Positions 55,105 to 63,719 of a stretch of 64,000 nucleotides of DNA are shown here, in pieces; position 1 is the first letter of the stretch, and each line of letters opens with the position of its first letter. Position numbers and translations under genes: made by a program. The notes below the pieces were generated by a model. It made no database searches. It was not told the origin of the DNA and saw nothing but the letters and a program-made list of their open reading frames with translations. Source of the DNA: JACRCG01 sp964524835 (lineage in GTDB: Bacteria > Desulfobacterota > Desulfuromonadia > Geobacterales > Pseudopelobacteraceae). Location: positions 124,001 to 188,000 of the forward strand of contig CAZGEG010000004.1 of the NCBI GenBank assembly GCA_964524835.1. The letters run 5' to 3'.

Positions 55105-55584
55105 CTACCACTCTTTGTATGGTGTATTGGTTGTCGGACTTATCTTGTCGGAGCCGCTTTTTACATCATACACTTTTCCCAGGTCCGTTGTGCCTGCTGT
55201 CGAACCGGAGGAGGAACTTGGCGGCGGCGGTTCAATGGCTTCCCAGGTTGTATTGCTGTTGGTAAAAGGATCTTTGGGAAGCTCTCGCATATACTTTTTC
55301 TCGACCATATCGGTTATTGAATCAGGGTATTTGCCCTGGTCCGCATGGAACTGGTCAATGATGTTTCTGAAGTTATACAGGGTTTCCCGCAACACCGCTT
55401 CCCGCGCCTTGATTATGCCCCATTGATAATTTGGTACGGCAATAGCCGCCAGAATACCGATAATCGAAACAACAATCATCAGTTCAATCAGCGTAAAACC
55501 GCTCCGGTTCGACTTGCGGTGAACAGCGGGAGGTAAAATTCGGGCATAATGTGCTTTATCATCGTTCACGTGATTACCATTCAT
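55105..55584 (-). CDS. Type II pseudopilin (GspG/OxpG-like)
   Basis: 159 residues from the ATG at 55584, overlapping the previous gene by 11 bp; the ribosome site is weak and a GTG at 55569 is possible. The prepilin peptidase site is RSG/FTLIELMIVVSIIGILAA with Glu at +5, after a rather long leader (about 28 residues). The mature part has GKYPDSITDMV and MRELPKDPFTN, as in the major pseudopilin GspG. A Pro/Ser-rich stretch precedes the end TPYKEW. It would polymerise into the periplasmic piston of the secretion system. Confidence 0.88.
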   Translation of the reverse strand: MNGNHVNDDKAHYARILPPAVHRKSNRSGFTLIELMIVVSIIGILAAIAVPNYQWGIIKAREAVLRETLYNFRNIIDQFHADQGKYPDSITDMVEKKYMRELPKDPFTNSNTTWEAIEPPPPSSSSGSTAGTTDLGKVYDVKSGSDKISPTTNTPYKEW

Positions 55585-56056
55585 TGTACTTAGTACCATC
55601 CATTGCGGTGCCGTCTTGCGGCGCATAGACATCATACACATCATCACCGCACCAGGTTGACGAATCCGGCTCATCCTTATAACATCTTAGCTCCCAGCCC
55701 CATTTTTCGTCCGTGGAACTTTTCGAGTCCAGGGGATTGAGGACCGGTCTCCGCAGAAACTTGACCTTGCCGGTTTTGACATCCCCGAAATCATGTCCGT
55801 CAACCAACTCCTGAAGATCCTTCGGATAGCCGCTTCCTGTCTTCAAGGGACCGTCAGGAATCTTGTCAAACGTTTTCCGGTAGTCATCAAGGGCAATGCG
55901 GATAATGCGAAGATTCCTTCGCAGTTCAATTTCTTTTGATCTGACCGCCGTGTTGCGAATCAGCGGCAATACGCCGGCAGCAAGAATCCCTAGAATTGTG
56001 ATCGTCACGATCAATTCAATGAGGGATAAACCCTTGCGTGTCCTTAACAATTCCAC
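55574..56056 (-). CDS. Pseudopilin (second copy)
   Basis: 160 residues. Short leader ending RTRKG, then LSLIELIVTITILGILAAG with Glu at +5. The mature part has the GspG-like phrase FDKIPDG and DLQELVDG, and PVLNPLDSK. It ends KYNEW. It is related to the following pseudopilin but clearly different, perhaps a minor subunit (GspH/I/J role). Confidence 0.87.
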   Translation of the reverse strand: MELLRTRKGLSLIELIVTITILGILAAGVLPLIRNTAVRSKEIELRRNLRIIRIALDDYRKTFDKIPDGPLKTGSGYPKDLQELVDGHDFGDVKTGKVKFLRRPVLNPLDSKSSTDEKWGWELRCYKDEPDSSTWCGDDVYDVYAPQDGTAMDGTKYNEW

Positions 56057-56106
56057 GTCATCCCCTTCATTTCACCATCCTGCGTCTCATGCCGAGGTAC
56101 ATTCTG

Positions 56107-56847
56107 TTACCAGCCTTCGTGATATGCCCGTGAAATCTTTGAGTGATCATTTTTCAGCGGGTCTTCTGCAATAAACTGCCACTGGCTGTATTTGGTCATC
56201 TTCCCCCCCACACCCGGGGGCGCCGTTGTCATTCCTCCCGGAGCCGCAGCGACCGGAATCGCCGACGGAACGGCACCTGCAGCAGACGGTGCGGTCGTAA
56301 CGGCAACTAAACCCATATTTTCAAGGGCTGTATCCTTGAAGTCGGTTCTGAAAGGAGTTTCATCACTTTTGCTTGCGACACCGATAATGCCCCCACCCTG
56401 GGCTGCAGTTGTTACTGTGGCAACACCATTGACAATAGTGCCTCTGATAATAGTCCATTCCTTGCCGGTCATGGGGTCCTGATATATCTTGAGCCTGGCA
56501 CAATCAGGGGCGCATCTGGGATCTCTGTCATCCAGTTCGGCAGCATAGTTGTGCGGCAAATAGCGCATCTTGGTCAGGGAATAGGGATCCTGCAGCAGAT
56601 CTTTCAGATCCATGAGCGGATGAATCCGCGTTCGCCGCTGAACACCCGGAACGGTGTATTTCAGGTTGTTCCAGTTTTCAATCGCCTCCTTGATCTGGCT
56701 CCCCCTGAAAAGCAGCTCTTTCTCCCGTTCCCTCTGCGTGATGGTCTTCCATGACTGCCCCACCATCCCAAGCATGATTCCCATGATCATCACGATTGTC
56801 AGAGCCAAAATGTAGGTGAAACCATTTTGATTCGCCATGATTTTCAT
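56107..56847 (-). CDS. Pseudopilin-like protein without Glu5
   Basis: 246 residues. The start overlaps the secretin stop (TGATG). After a short leader comes NG/FTYILALTIVMIMGIMLGMV, a prepilin-like segment in which position +5 is Leu rather than Glu, as in GspK-type tip pseudopilins. A Val/Ala/Pro/Gly-rich stretch (about 165-215) precedes a conserved-looking end, YSQWQFIAEDP to AYHEGW. It is larger than the other two pseudopilins but smaller than classic GspK (about 320). Confidence 0.75.
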   Translation of the reverse strand: MKIMANQNGFTYILALTIVMIMGIMLGMVGQSWKTITQREREKELLFRGSQIKEAIENWNNLKYTVPGVQRRTRIHPLMDLKDLLQDPYSLTKMRYLPHNYAAELDDRDPRCAPDCARLKIYQDPMTGKEWTIIRGTIVNGVATVTTAAQGGGIIGVASKSDETPFRTDFKDTALENMGLVAVTTAPSAAGAVPSAIPVAAAPGGMTTAPPGVGGKMTKYSQWQFIAEDPLKNDHSKISRAYHEGW

Positions 56848-59348
56848 CAGCGGATATCCACCGCCGTACTGAACGGGAGTATATTGAGACCGGCACCATA
56901 AGACGTCGAAAATGCCGCGTTTCTGAAGGCAAAGTTCGCAGGGCCCTGGTTTTTAGCCCGGAAAGACGCCGTCGCCAGCGTGCCGCCGCCTGTAACACCG
57001 CTGTCCCCCGCGATCCTTCCCAGCGTGACGGTCACCGTACCTGCGGCCGGATCGACTTTACTGGTGAAAACCGTCTGCCTGCCGTCTTTTTTCATAAAGG
57101 AGCTTTCGCCGATCGCGACAAAATCGACAAAAACCGGATCATAGGTCAGCACAAACGGGGCGTTGAACAGATCCTTTACATCTGTGATCTTTATATCCAG
57201 GCTGAACTGCTGACCAACCGAGGCGGACGCAGGGGCAGCAATCTGCAGGAGGCTGCGCTGGGCAAGTGCCGGCGTCGGCACAAGCGGACTGGATATCGGA
57301 ACCGTTGGAGCAGGCGGTGCTGAAACCGGCGGGGCAGCAACCGGTTCTGATTTCTTCTGCACGGGAGGAACAGTCGGCTGAGGTGCCGGTGCCACGGGAA
57401 CCGCAACAGCCGGTTCGATTTTTCTGGTCGCAGCCGCAGGAACAGCGATTTTATTTTCAACTCCTTTCAAGGAAGGTTCACCCTCGAAAACCGGCTCCAG
57501 ATCGAATGACGACAGCGGCCTGTCAAGCGACGGATGATCCTCTTTGCCGGAACCGAACGAAGCAAGACCGGGAAGCGGGACCGGAATCCCCCTGACTAGC
57601 CGGGGTGTGATCGCCAGCATCAGTTCGGTCTTGTCTTTTGATGAGTTGGAATTGGTAAACAACGGACCGATCAGCGGTATGTCGCTCAACAGAAACAGCT
57701 TGGTTTTATCATTGCTCTCCGATCTTTGGATAAGGCCGCCGATAACACTGGTTTCGTTGTCCTTCAGACTGAGAACCGTCTCAATATTCCGGGTGCCGAT
57801 CGTAACGACGGTAGTCAGACCGTCCGCACCGACTTTTTCTTTCGTCAGGATCGAGCTGACCTCAAGATTGAGCTTGATGGAGATTTCGTTATTGAGCTGG
57901 ATGGTCGGTTCAGCGTTGACCTTAACACCCACATCCACATACTGCACGTTAACCTGCGACACCGTTCCGTTCAGAGTCGTAGTGGTAATCGGCACCCTGG
58001 TGCCGACATTGAATTTGGCTTTTTCCTTGTTTTTTACGCGTATTTTCGGGTTTGAAAGCACTTCCCCCTTGGCAAGCGTTTTCCCGAGATTGAAGGTTGC
58101 ATTCGGCACGGTGACATAACCCCCGAACCCCTTCATGGTGAAGGCGCGCACCAGATTTGACACGTCTCCTCCGCCCGTAGTAACCGTTGTCGTTCCCGCG
58201 GCGACAGTTGCGGTTGCGCCGGAGAGTGACGTGGCCAGCAGTTTGCCTCCAGGTGAGAAGGCTCCCAGCTGCACATTGTAATTGCTCAGCAGCAGGCCGA
58301 TGTTCTCGGCATTTTTATCACTTACCTCAATCACCTCAACATCAAGAACTACCTCTGCCTCCGGCATGTCGTTCGCGTCGAGAATCTTCTCAACCACCGC
58401 TACGACATCTTCCGTATCCCGCACGACAATCGAGTTCGAATCTTCGTTCACATACACCTTGCGAACCTGGATCATGGTGCGGATCAGGTTGATGGCCTTC
58501 TTTGCATCCATATAGTTCAGGTGAAATGTTCGCAAAACCATGTCGTCGTACTGCTTGCTCTTCTCCGGAGAATTCATGTAAACCAGCACGGTCGTCTCGT
58601 TAAGATTCTTTGTGCTGAGCTTGTTCATGTTGGTAAGCAGATCAAGAGCCTGCTGGAACGAAGCATTTTCAAGAAAGATGGAAACCGGTGAATCCTTGAT
58701 CCCTTCATCGAAGACAAAATTAATACCGGAAAGCTGGGTCAGGATATTGAACACATCCTTCATTTTCGCGTCTTTAAATTTGAGGGTGATCGGCTTGCCG
58801 GATTTAAGGCGCAGTTCATAGCCATCCAGCTTGCTCTTGCGCAACAGGGTGATCCGCTCGAGGGCAGACTTATATTCGCTGTTTTTGGGAAACAGCTCGG
58901 CGGCCCTGATGTACTGACGATGGGCATCCTTCAGCTTGTTTCCTTTCTCGAACTCCTGACCTTCCTGGAAAGCCAGCTGGGCATCTTTGTAACGGGTCGA
59001 AATCTCGATCTGCTGCATGATGCGACCCTCGGTGGAGTCAATACCCTGTGCGGCCTGCAATTCCGATAGCGCGTCGATATGATTCCCTTTCTCCGCCAAC
59101 GCCATACCCAGCCTGAAGTGCTGATCGGCAGCTTTCTGTCGGTTTTTCAGGAATCGGATCCGGGGTTCATTGACCGTCGGGTCGTTTTTAAAGGACTCTG
59201 CATAACTATACATCGCCTCTTCATATTTGCCCTCCCTCTCCAGTTTTTCTGCGGCTTTGAAGGAGCGAGCAGCCGGGGAGGCACAGGCCGACAGCAGGGC
59301 AAGAGCCAGTAATAACGCAATATGTGAAGTCAGGTTCAGGTAGCGCAT
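56847..59348 (-). CDS. gspD: Secretin GspD-like lipoprotein with C-terminal cohesin domain
   Basis: 833 residues. A lipoprotein-type signal (LALLSACASP) is followed by TPR-like helices (to about 165), a secretin short N domain (about 195-270; FKDAKMKDVFNILTQLSGIN), an N1-type domain (about 275-345), the beta-barrel secretin domain (about 345-610; VPITTTTLNG, SVIGGLIQRSE, LFLLSDIPLIGPLF), a Pro/Ala/Val-rich linker (about 615-705) and a final domain of about 125 residues resembling cohesin (PASASVGQQFSLDIKITDV, APFVLTYDPVFVDF). It forms the outer-membrane gate of the system. The cohesin end is not part of ordinary GspD. Confidence 0.92.
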   Translation of the reverse strand: MRYLNLTSHIALLLALALLSACASPAARSFKAAEKLEREGKYEEAMYSYAESFKNDPTVNEPRIRFLKNRQKAADQHFRLGMALAEKGNHIDALSELQAAQGIDSTEGRIMQQIEISTRYKDAQLAFQEGQEFEKGNKLKDAHRQYIRAAELFPKNSEYKSALERITLLRKSKLDGYELRLKSGKPITLKFKDAKMKDVFNILTQLSGINFVFDEGIKDSPVSIFLENASFQQALDLLTNMNKLSTKNLNETTVLVYMNSPEKSKQYDDMVLRTFHLNYMDAKKAINLIRTMIQVRKVYVNEDSNSIVVRDTEDVVAVVEKILDANDMPEAEVVLDVEVIEVSDKNAENIGLLLSNYNVQLGAFSPGGKLLATSLSGATATVAAGTTTVTTGGGDVSNLVRAFTMKGFGGYVTVPNATFNLGKTLAKGEVLSNPKIRVKNKEKAKFNVGTRVPITTTTLNGTVSQVNVQYVDVGVKVNAEPTIQLNNEISIKLNLEVSSILTKEKVGADGLTTVVTIGTRNIETVLSLKDNETSVIGGLIQRSESNDKTKLFLLSDIPLIGPLFTNSNSSKDKTELMLAITPRLVRGIPVPLPGLASFGSGKEDHPSLDRPLSSFDLEPVFEGEPSLKGVENKIAVPAAATRKIEPAVAVPVAPAPQPTVPPVQKKSEPVAAPPVSAPPAPTVPISSPLVPTPALAQRSLLQIAAPASASVGQQFSLDIKITDVKDLFNAPFVLTYDPVFVDFVAIGESSFMKKDGRQTVFTSKVDPAAGTVTVTLGRIAGDSGVTGGGTLATASFRAKNQGPANFAFRNAAFSTSYGAGLNILPFSTAVDIR

Positions 59349-59375
59349 TGAGTGCGTCTCCTTGGAATATAGTGT

Positions 59376-59972
59376 TTATCTGGCCGTGGCAAGTGGCCGG
59401 TTCTCTATCAATGGGATTACAATTTCATCACCGGTATCGGTAACCGTCAGCGTTAACGCCTGATCGGTAATCTCGGTTGCTTCATATCTGCCGGCAACTT
59501 TATCCCCCTTTTTAACCAGCAGAATATCCTTGTCTTTCGCGAGAAAAATGGTTTTAACAGAACCTTTTTTCAAAAAGCCCAGAAACGTAAAGCGTGCCAG
59601 TGGCGCAGTTTCAGGTTGAATTATTACCGGCGCAACGGGAGGTGCGGCCACTCTTGGGGGAGGCGGCTTGAATGCTACGGCCTGCTGCTTGACGATTTTC
59701 ATTTCATCGACAAAAACAGGCTTGAAGATGTTGCGCCTGTATCCCTTGAACCCCGACGGCTCCTTATCCAGCAGACCAATATCGAGTACAGTGCCGTCGT
59801 CTGCTTTACGGGACGATTTGTCAGCCGCAACAGCAGCCGGTTTTGCCTGTTGGCCCGACGTGCCGGACGACGGAGTGACCGTTTTGAAGCGCGGCATTGC
59901 ACTGTAGCTCCAGAGTGCGGCGACAACAAATAATATCACCAGGATGAACAGAATCAGGCGCTGACGATTCAT
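59376..59972 (-). CDS. GspC/PilP-like inner-membrane clamp protein
   Basis: 198 residues. One N-terminal helix (LILFILVILFVVAALWSY), a Pro-rich linker with KPPPPRVAAPPVAP, and a C-terminal beta domain (about 125-190; FTFLGFLKKGSVKTIFLAKD, LLVKKGDKVAGRYE) like the HR domain of GspC and the fold of PilP, which link the inner-membrane complex to the secretin. It overlaps the pilO-like gene by 4 bp and is 27 bp before the secretin gene. Named by position and outline rather than by strong motif. Confidence 0.7.
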   Translation of the reverse strand: MNRQRLILFILVILFVVAALWSYSAMPRFKTVTPSSGTSGQQAKPAAVAADKSSRKADDGTVLDIGLLDKEPSGFKGYRRNIFKPVFVDEMKIVKQQAVAFKPPPPRVAAPPVAPVIIQPETAPLARFTFLGFLKKGSVKTIFLAKDKDILLVKKGDKVAGRYEATEITDQALTLTVTDTGDEIVIPLIENRPLATAR

Positions 59973-60532
59973 GCACCCTCCCGGAGATAAACCGTAATGC
60001 GCAGGTCCATGCCAACGCTCTCGACATATAGATCGCTGTTTGAAAACGCAACTGAATCAACCACGATCAATTCCTGATTATTCTGAAGATCGGAAAGAAA
60101 ACTTTTCACGGCCGCATAGCGACCGCTGACGGAAAGCGATAGCTGGTAGGACAGCAGCGCCTCTTCCTTGATCTGCTGCGGTCTGTAACTGATGCTGCCG
60201 ACTTCGACGGCACTGCTTGCAGCAGATTCAATCAAATCGCTCAGAACTCTGGCAAATTCCCGTTTTTCAGGTATCCGTTCCATCAGTTTTTTGAGGTCGG
60301 CGGAACCCTGCTGATGGAGGGTCGCAGCATCCGCCGCACCGATCAGTGCGGTTTGCCTGCGCATGTCGCTCCACTTTATTTGCAGATCAGCAAGAGAAGG
60401 AAGCTGATATACGGAAACGACAACACCAAGAACAACATTGAGCAGCAGCAGGGTCGCAATGACACTCAAAAGTCGCCATTTCTGGCGAACAATTTCGAAT
60501 ACATACTGTTTCATCAGTTCAGCACCTTGCAC
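59969..60532 (-). CDS. pilO: PilO-like inner-membrane assembly protein
   Basis: 187 residues. An N-terminal helix (LSVIATLLLLNVVLGVVVSV), a short coiled coil with LMERIPEKREFARVLSDLIESA and a ferredoxin-like C-terminal domain (YQLSLSVSGRYAAVKSFLSDLQ). This is the PilO/GspM outline. It pairs with the PilN-like protein in the membrane alignment complex and overlaps that gene by 19 bp. Confidence 0.88.
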   Translation of the reverse strand: MQGAELMKQYVFEIVRQKWRLLSVIATLLLLNVVLGVVVSVYQLPSLADLQIKWSDMRRQTALIGAADAATLHQQGSADLKKLMERIPEKREFARVLSDLIESAASSAVEVGSISYRPQQIKEEALLSYQLSLSVSGRYAAVKSFLSDLQNNQELIVVDSVAFSNSDLYVESVGMDLRITVYLREGA

Positions 60533-61053
60533 GTTATCGTAAATTGAACTCCGCGAACTTTTTCACCCTCAGCCATGTTTTGATGGGAAAGCAGCAGAAC
60601 ATTAGAAAAGTTTTTCGATGTTTCCAGTTTTTCCAGATACTGCTGCACAGACTTGAACGATCTGGCGCGCCCTTCCAGTTTCCATTCTTCCAGTTTATTG
60701 TTCTGGACAAGCGACGAAAGCGAGATCCCCTCCGGAGTGACACTCTCAAACAGCTCAAGTATACCGAGCCAGTTCGACCCTTTGCGCTCGATGATTTCGT
60801 TATAGAAGCGAATACGTGTCTTCTGACGGCTGATTTCAGCCTCGGAGATCCCCCCCGGCCTGGTTCCGAGCTTTTTCTGGGTCGCGGAAATTTCAGAATT
60901 CAACCGGCTCAGCTCACCCATATTCGATGATACACGGTTGACATTCCATCCCGCAATAACGAGAAGCAGCGCAACGGCGCAATAACCAAGCCTGTTGATC
61001 AGGCGGTGGTCGAGATAGGTGCGCGTCGCAAGATTAATGGTGAAACGCATCAA
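60514..61053 (-). CDS. pilN: PilN-like inner-membrane assembly protein
   Basis: 179 residues. Begins MMRFTINLATRTYLDHR, the PilN lead that binds PilM (typically INLLP-like), then one helix (GYCAVALLLVIAGWNV), a coiled coil and a ferredoxin-like domain containing LEGRARSFKSVQQYLEKLE. It overlaps pilM by 4 bp. Confidence 0.88.
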   Translation of the reverse strand: MMRFTINLATRTYLDHRLINRLGYCAVALLLVIAGWNVNRVSSNMGELSRLNSEISATQKKLGTRPGGISEAEISRQKTRIRFYNEIIERKGSNWLGILELFESVTPEGISLSSLVQNNKLEEWKLEGRARSFKSVQQYLEKLETSKNFSNVLLLSHQNMAEGEKVRGVQFTITCKVLN

Positions 61054-61997
61054 ATACTCCTCAAAGCCGCACCAATCGCGGCAGTGCAGGGGAATAACCG
61101 GATCTGGTCACCAGGTGCCGAATTGCCCGGCGCTACCGCACTCTTAGTTTCGAGAAGAACCGGCGCTGCACCGGTCGCTTCGGCAACCATCTCCAGGAAG
61201 TTCTGGGCAATCTCCGGCGCTGCCACACAGAAAACTTCCTTCACGGGGCGCTCGGGAAACCGCTCTTTATACACAAGCAGCGAGCTGTTTATTTCCATGT
61301 ACACCCGGCTGTCGGTAGCCAACGTCCCGGACAGATACTTGCTCCGGATAAACTCCGGAATTCCTTGTGAAAAGGCCACTATTGACAATGTACTGTCATA
61401 AAACGATATCAGGATGCATTCCTCATGGAGCAAGAGGCGACGCTCAAAAGTACGGCAGATATTGAACACATTACAGTCAATGCGGGCAGGAGAAAGACCA
61501 GCCTGTGAAATCAGATCTTCATACTGGGAAATTACCGTGCGTGATGCCATTGCCACCAATAGCGCCAGGTCACCGTTTTCACGAACTGTCAGCTGCTGAT
61601 AATCGATAAGGGTATCGGCACTGTCGAGCGGGATGCTTTTCTTCAGTTTCCAGCGGATCAGGCCAAGGGCTTCCGCGCGGCTCTTGAAACGCCCCTCCAG
61701 ATCGAGCAGCATGATCCTGCAGGTCGCATCAGGCAGGGACACCGCCACCCTCGGTGATTTGCAGAGCAACAGATTGTAGGCCGATTTCAAACCCGCAACG
61801 AACGCATCCGGATCAAGGATGTTATGCTCCCGGAGCGAAACCTGGAGCGTCTGCGGAGCAAGGGGGGCGTGAGCCACCCTCTCGACACGCGGAGAGGCTG
61901 AAGTGCCGCCGGTCAGGGCGCACGTCACCCCGCGGGGGCTGATTTCAAGTCCGATTAGATCACTGGCAAACAGCATGGCGTATCCTGTTCCGGTCAT
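61050..61997 (-). CDS. pilM: PilM-like actin-fold assembly protein
   Basis: 315 residues with no membrane helix. The actin/FtsA-like fold begins GLEISPRGVTCAL and has LIRWKLKKSIPLDSAD and the PilM-type core phrase. In pilus systems PilM binds PilN in the cytoplasm; in type II systems the same fold is the N-terminal part of GspL. Here GspL is split into PilM- and PilN-like proteins as in type IV pili. The phosphate-binding loops are less clear than in true PilM. It overlaps the neighbouring genes by 4 bp on both sides. Confidence 0.88.
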   Translation of the reverse strand: MTGTGYAMLFASDLIGLEISPRGVTCALTGGTSASPRVERVAHAPLAPQTLQVSLREHNILDPDAFVAGLKSAYNLLLCKSPRVAVSLPDATCRIMLLDLEGRFKSRAEALGLIRWKLKKSIPLDSADTLIDYQQLTVRENGDLALLVAMASRTVISQYEDLISQAGLSPARIDCNVFNICRTFERRLLLHEECILISFYDSTLSIVAFSQGIPEFIRSKYLSGTLATDSRVYMEINSSLLVYKERFPERPVKEVFCVAAPEIAQNFLEMVAEATGAAPVLLETKSAVAPGNSAPGDQIRLFPCTAAIGAALRSI

Positions 61998-63718
61998 TCA
62001 ACAAACGTGACGCGGTTTATCTCCTTGAGTGTCGTTATACCGGCCGCCAGTTTCTCTTCAGCCGAATCCCGCAAAAACATGACACCGGCATCACGGGCGG
62101 CTTTTTTCAACTGGGTAGCGGGAACTTTGGCGATAATGAGATCACGGATCTGGTCGTTCAGTTCCAGCAATTCGACAATGGCGACACGACCGCGGTAGCC
62201 GGTGCCGTGGCACTCGTCGCATCCGTGCGCTTCATACAGCGTCATCCCCCGGAATCGTTCCGGATCGACACCGCCATCTATCAGCTGCTCGTCGCTGTAC
62301 TGTACCGGACGGCGACAGGTGATACAGACTTTTCTCACCAGCCTTTGCGCCAGGACGCAGTTCAGGCATGACACAAAATTATAAGGGTCGATACCCATAT
62401 GGATGAAACGCCCGATTACATCAAATACGTTGTTGGCATGAACAGTCGTGAAGACCAGATGTCCGGTCAGGGCCGACTGGACGGCAATTTGTGCGGTCTC
62501 GGAGTCGCGAATTTCCCCGACCATGATCTTGTCCGGGTCATGGCGCAGGATTGAGCGCAATCCCTTCGCAAAGGTAAGACCCTTTTTTTCATTAACCGGA
62601 ATCTGCAGCACGCCGCGCAGCATGTATTCAACCGGATCTTCAATCGTGATGATCTTGTCTTCTCCGGTATGAATCTCGGTCAGGGCGGCATAGAGCGTTG
62701 TCGTTTTTCCGGAACCGGTCGGGCCGGTGACCAGTACCATACCGTAGGGCTCACGGATTTTTCTCCGCAGGCGCTTGATTTCCCGTTCGCTGACACCCAG
62801 ATTTTCCAGCGTCAGCCCCTTCAGGTCACTGGCGATGCTCTCCTTGTCGAGAATTCTGATGACGGCATCCTCACCCATGGAACTTGGCATAATCGATACG
62901 CGGAAGTCGATGGATTTTTCACCAAAACGAATTTTAAAACGTCCATCCTGGGGGACACGCCGTTCGGAAATATCCAACTCGCTCATTACCTTCAACCGCG
63001 AAATAATCGGGGCCTGAAAGTGCTGATCAATCGTATCGTTCGCTTTATACAGCACACCGTCAATACGATACTTGATATCGACCCCGTCAAGGCCGGTTTC
63101 AATATGGATATCACTCGCCCGGCGGCTCAGCGCGTCCAGTATTGTCGTATTGATCAGCTTGATAATCGGGCTGGTGTCATCGGAAAGTGTTTCTACCGAC
63201 AGCACCTCTTCACCCCGATCAGTCTCCTTGACCAGCTGCAGCATGAAATCTTCAGAAACTTCACGCAAAACCCGGCGCGTCCCCTCTCCCGCCTTGGTTA
63301 CGGCTGCTATTGCAGAGTCGGATGCGATGCGGATCTGGACCTGGCGATCGAGCAGCAGCTCAAGTTCATCCAGATTGACAACGTCGGTCGGGTCGGCCAC
63401 GGCGATAACGATGACATGCGGCTGCATCTCCAGCGGCACAAAATGAAACCGGTAAATGGCGTCCGGCGGCAGTTGATTGAGCAGTTCGGAGTCCATCTTG
63501 AAATTGCGCAGATCTATGTACTCAAGGCCGAACTGCTCCGCCAGAGCCCTTGCCAGATCTTCTTCTGAAACGAACCCTTCGTGAATGGCAATTTCACCAA
63601 AGCGCTGCCGGGTTGTAGCCAGCTTTTCAATAATGATCGGCATCTGCTCCGGCTTGAGATATCCCCGTTCCATCAGGATTGTGCCGATATTCTTTCTTCT
63701 GAATGATTGCATCGCCAT
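61994..63718 (-). CDS. gspE: GspE/PilB-type secretion ATPase
   Basis: 574 residues from the ATG at 63718 (or 63712); the frame is open 27 codons upstream into gspF. An N-terminal GspE_N domain (ERGYLKPEQ, FGEIAIHEGFVSEEDLARAL) is followed by the ATPase: Walker A VTGPTGSGKTTTLYAAL, Asp box, Walker B IMVGEIRDSETAQIAVQSAL, His box TGHLVFTTVHANN. A four-Cys zinc motif, CITC and CDEC, is present. It powers pseudopilus assembly. One base separates it from the gspF stop. Confidence 0.95.
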   Translation of the reverse strand: MAMQSFRRKNIGTILMERGYLKPEQMPIIIEKLATTRQRFGEIAIHEGFVSEEDLARALAEQFGLEYIDLRNFKMDSELLNQLPPDAIYRFHFVPLEMQPHVIVIAVADPTDVVNLDELELLLDRQVQIRIASDSAIAAVTKAGEGTRRVLREVSEDFMLQLVKETDRGEEVLSVETLSDDTSPIIKLINTTILDALSRRASDIHIETGLDGVDIKYRIDGVLYKANDTIDQHFQAPIISRLKVMSELDISERRVPQDGRFKIRFGEKSIDFRVSIMPSSMGEDAVIRILDKESIASDLKGLTLENLGVSEREIKRLRRKIREPYGMVLVTGPTGSGKTTTLYAALTEIHTGEDKIITIEDPVEYMLRGVLQIPVNEKKGLTFAKGLRSILRHDPDKIMVGEIRDSETAQIAVQSALTGHLVFTTVHANNVFDVIGRFIHMGIDPYNFVSCLNCVLAQRLVRKVCITCRRPVQYSDEQLIDGGVDPERFRGMTLYEAHGCDECHGTGYRGRVAIVELLELNDQIRDLIIAKVPATQLKKAARDAGVMFLRDSAEEKLAAGITTLKEINRVTFVE

Positions 63719-63719
63719 C

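Noticed and set aside
62669..63568. A 299-codon plus-strand open frame
   Set aside because: Antisense shadow of gspE, whose domains and motifs are unmistakable on the minus strand.
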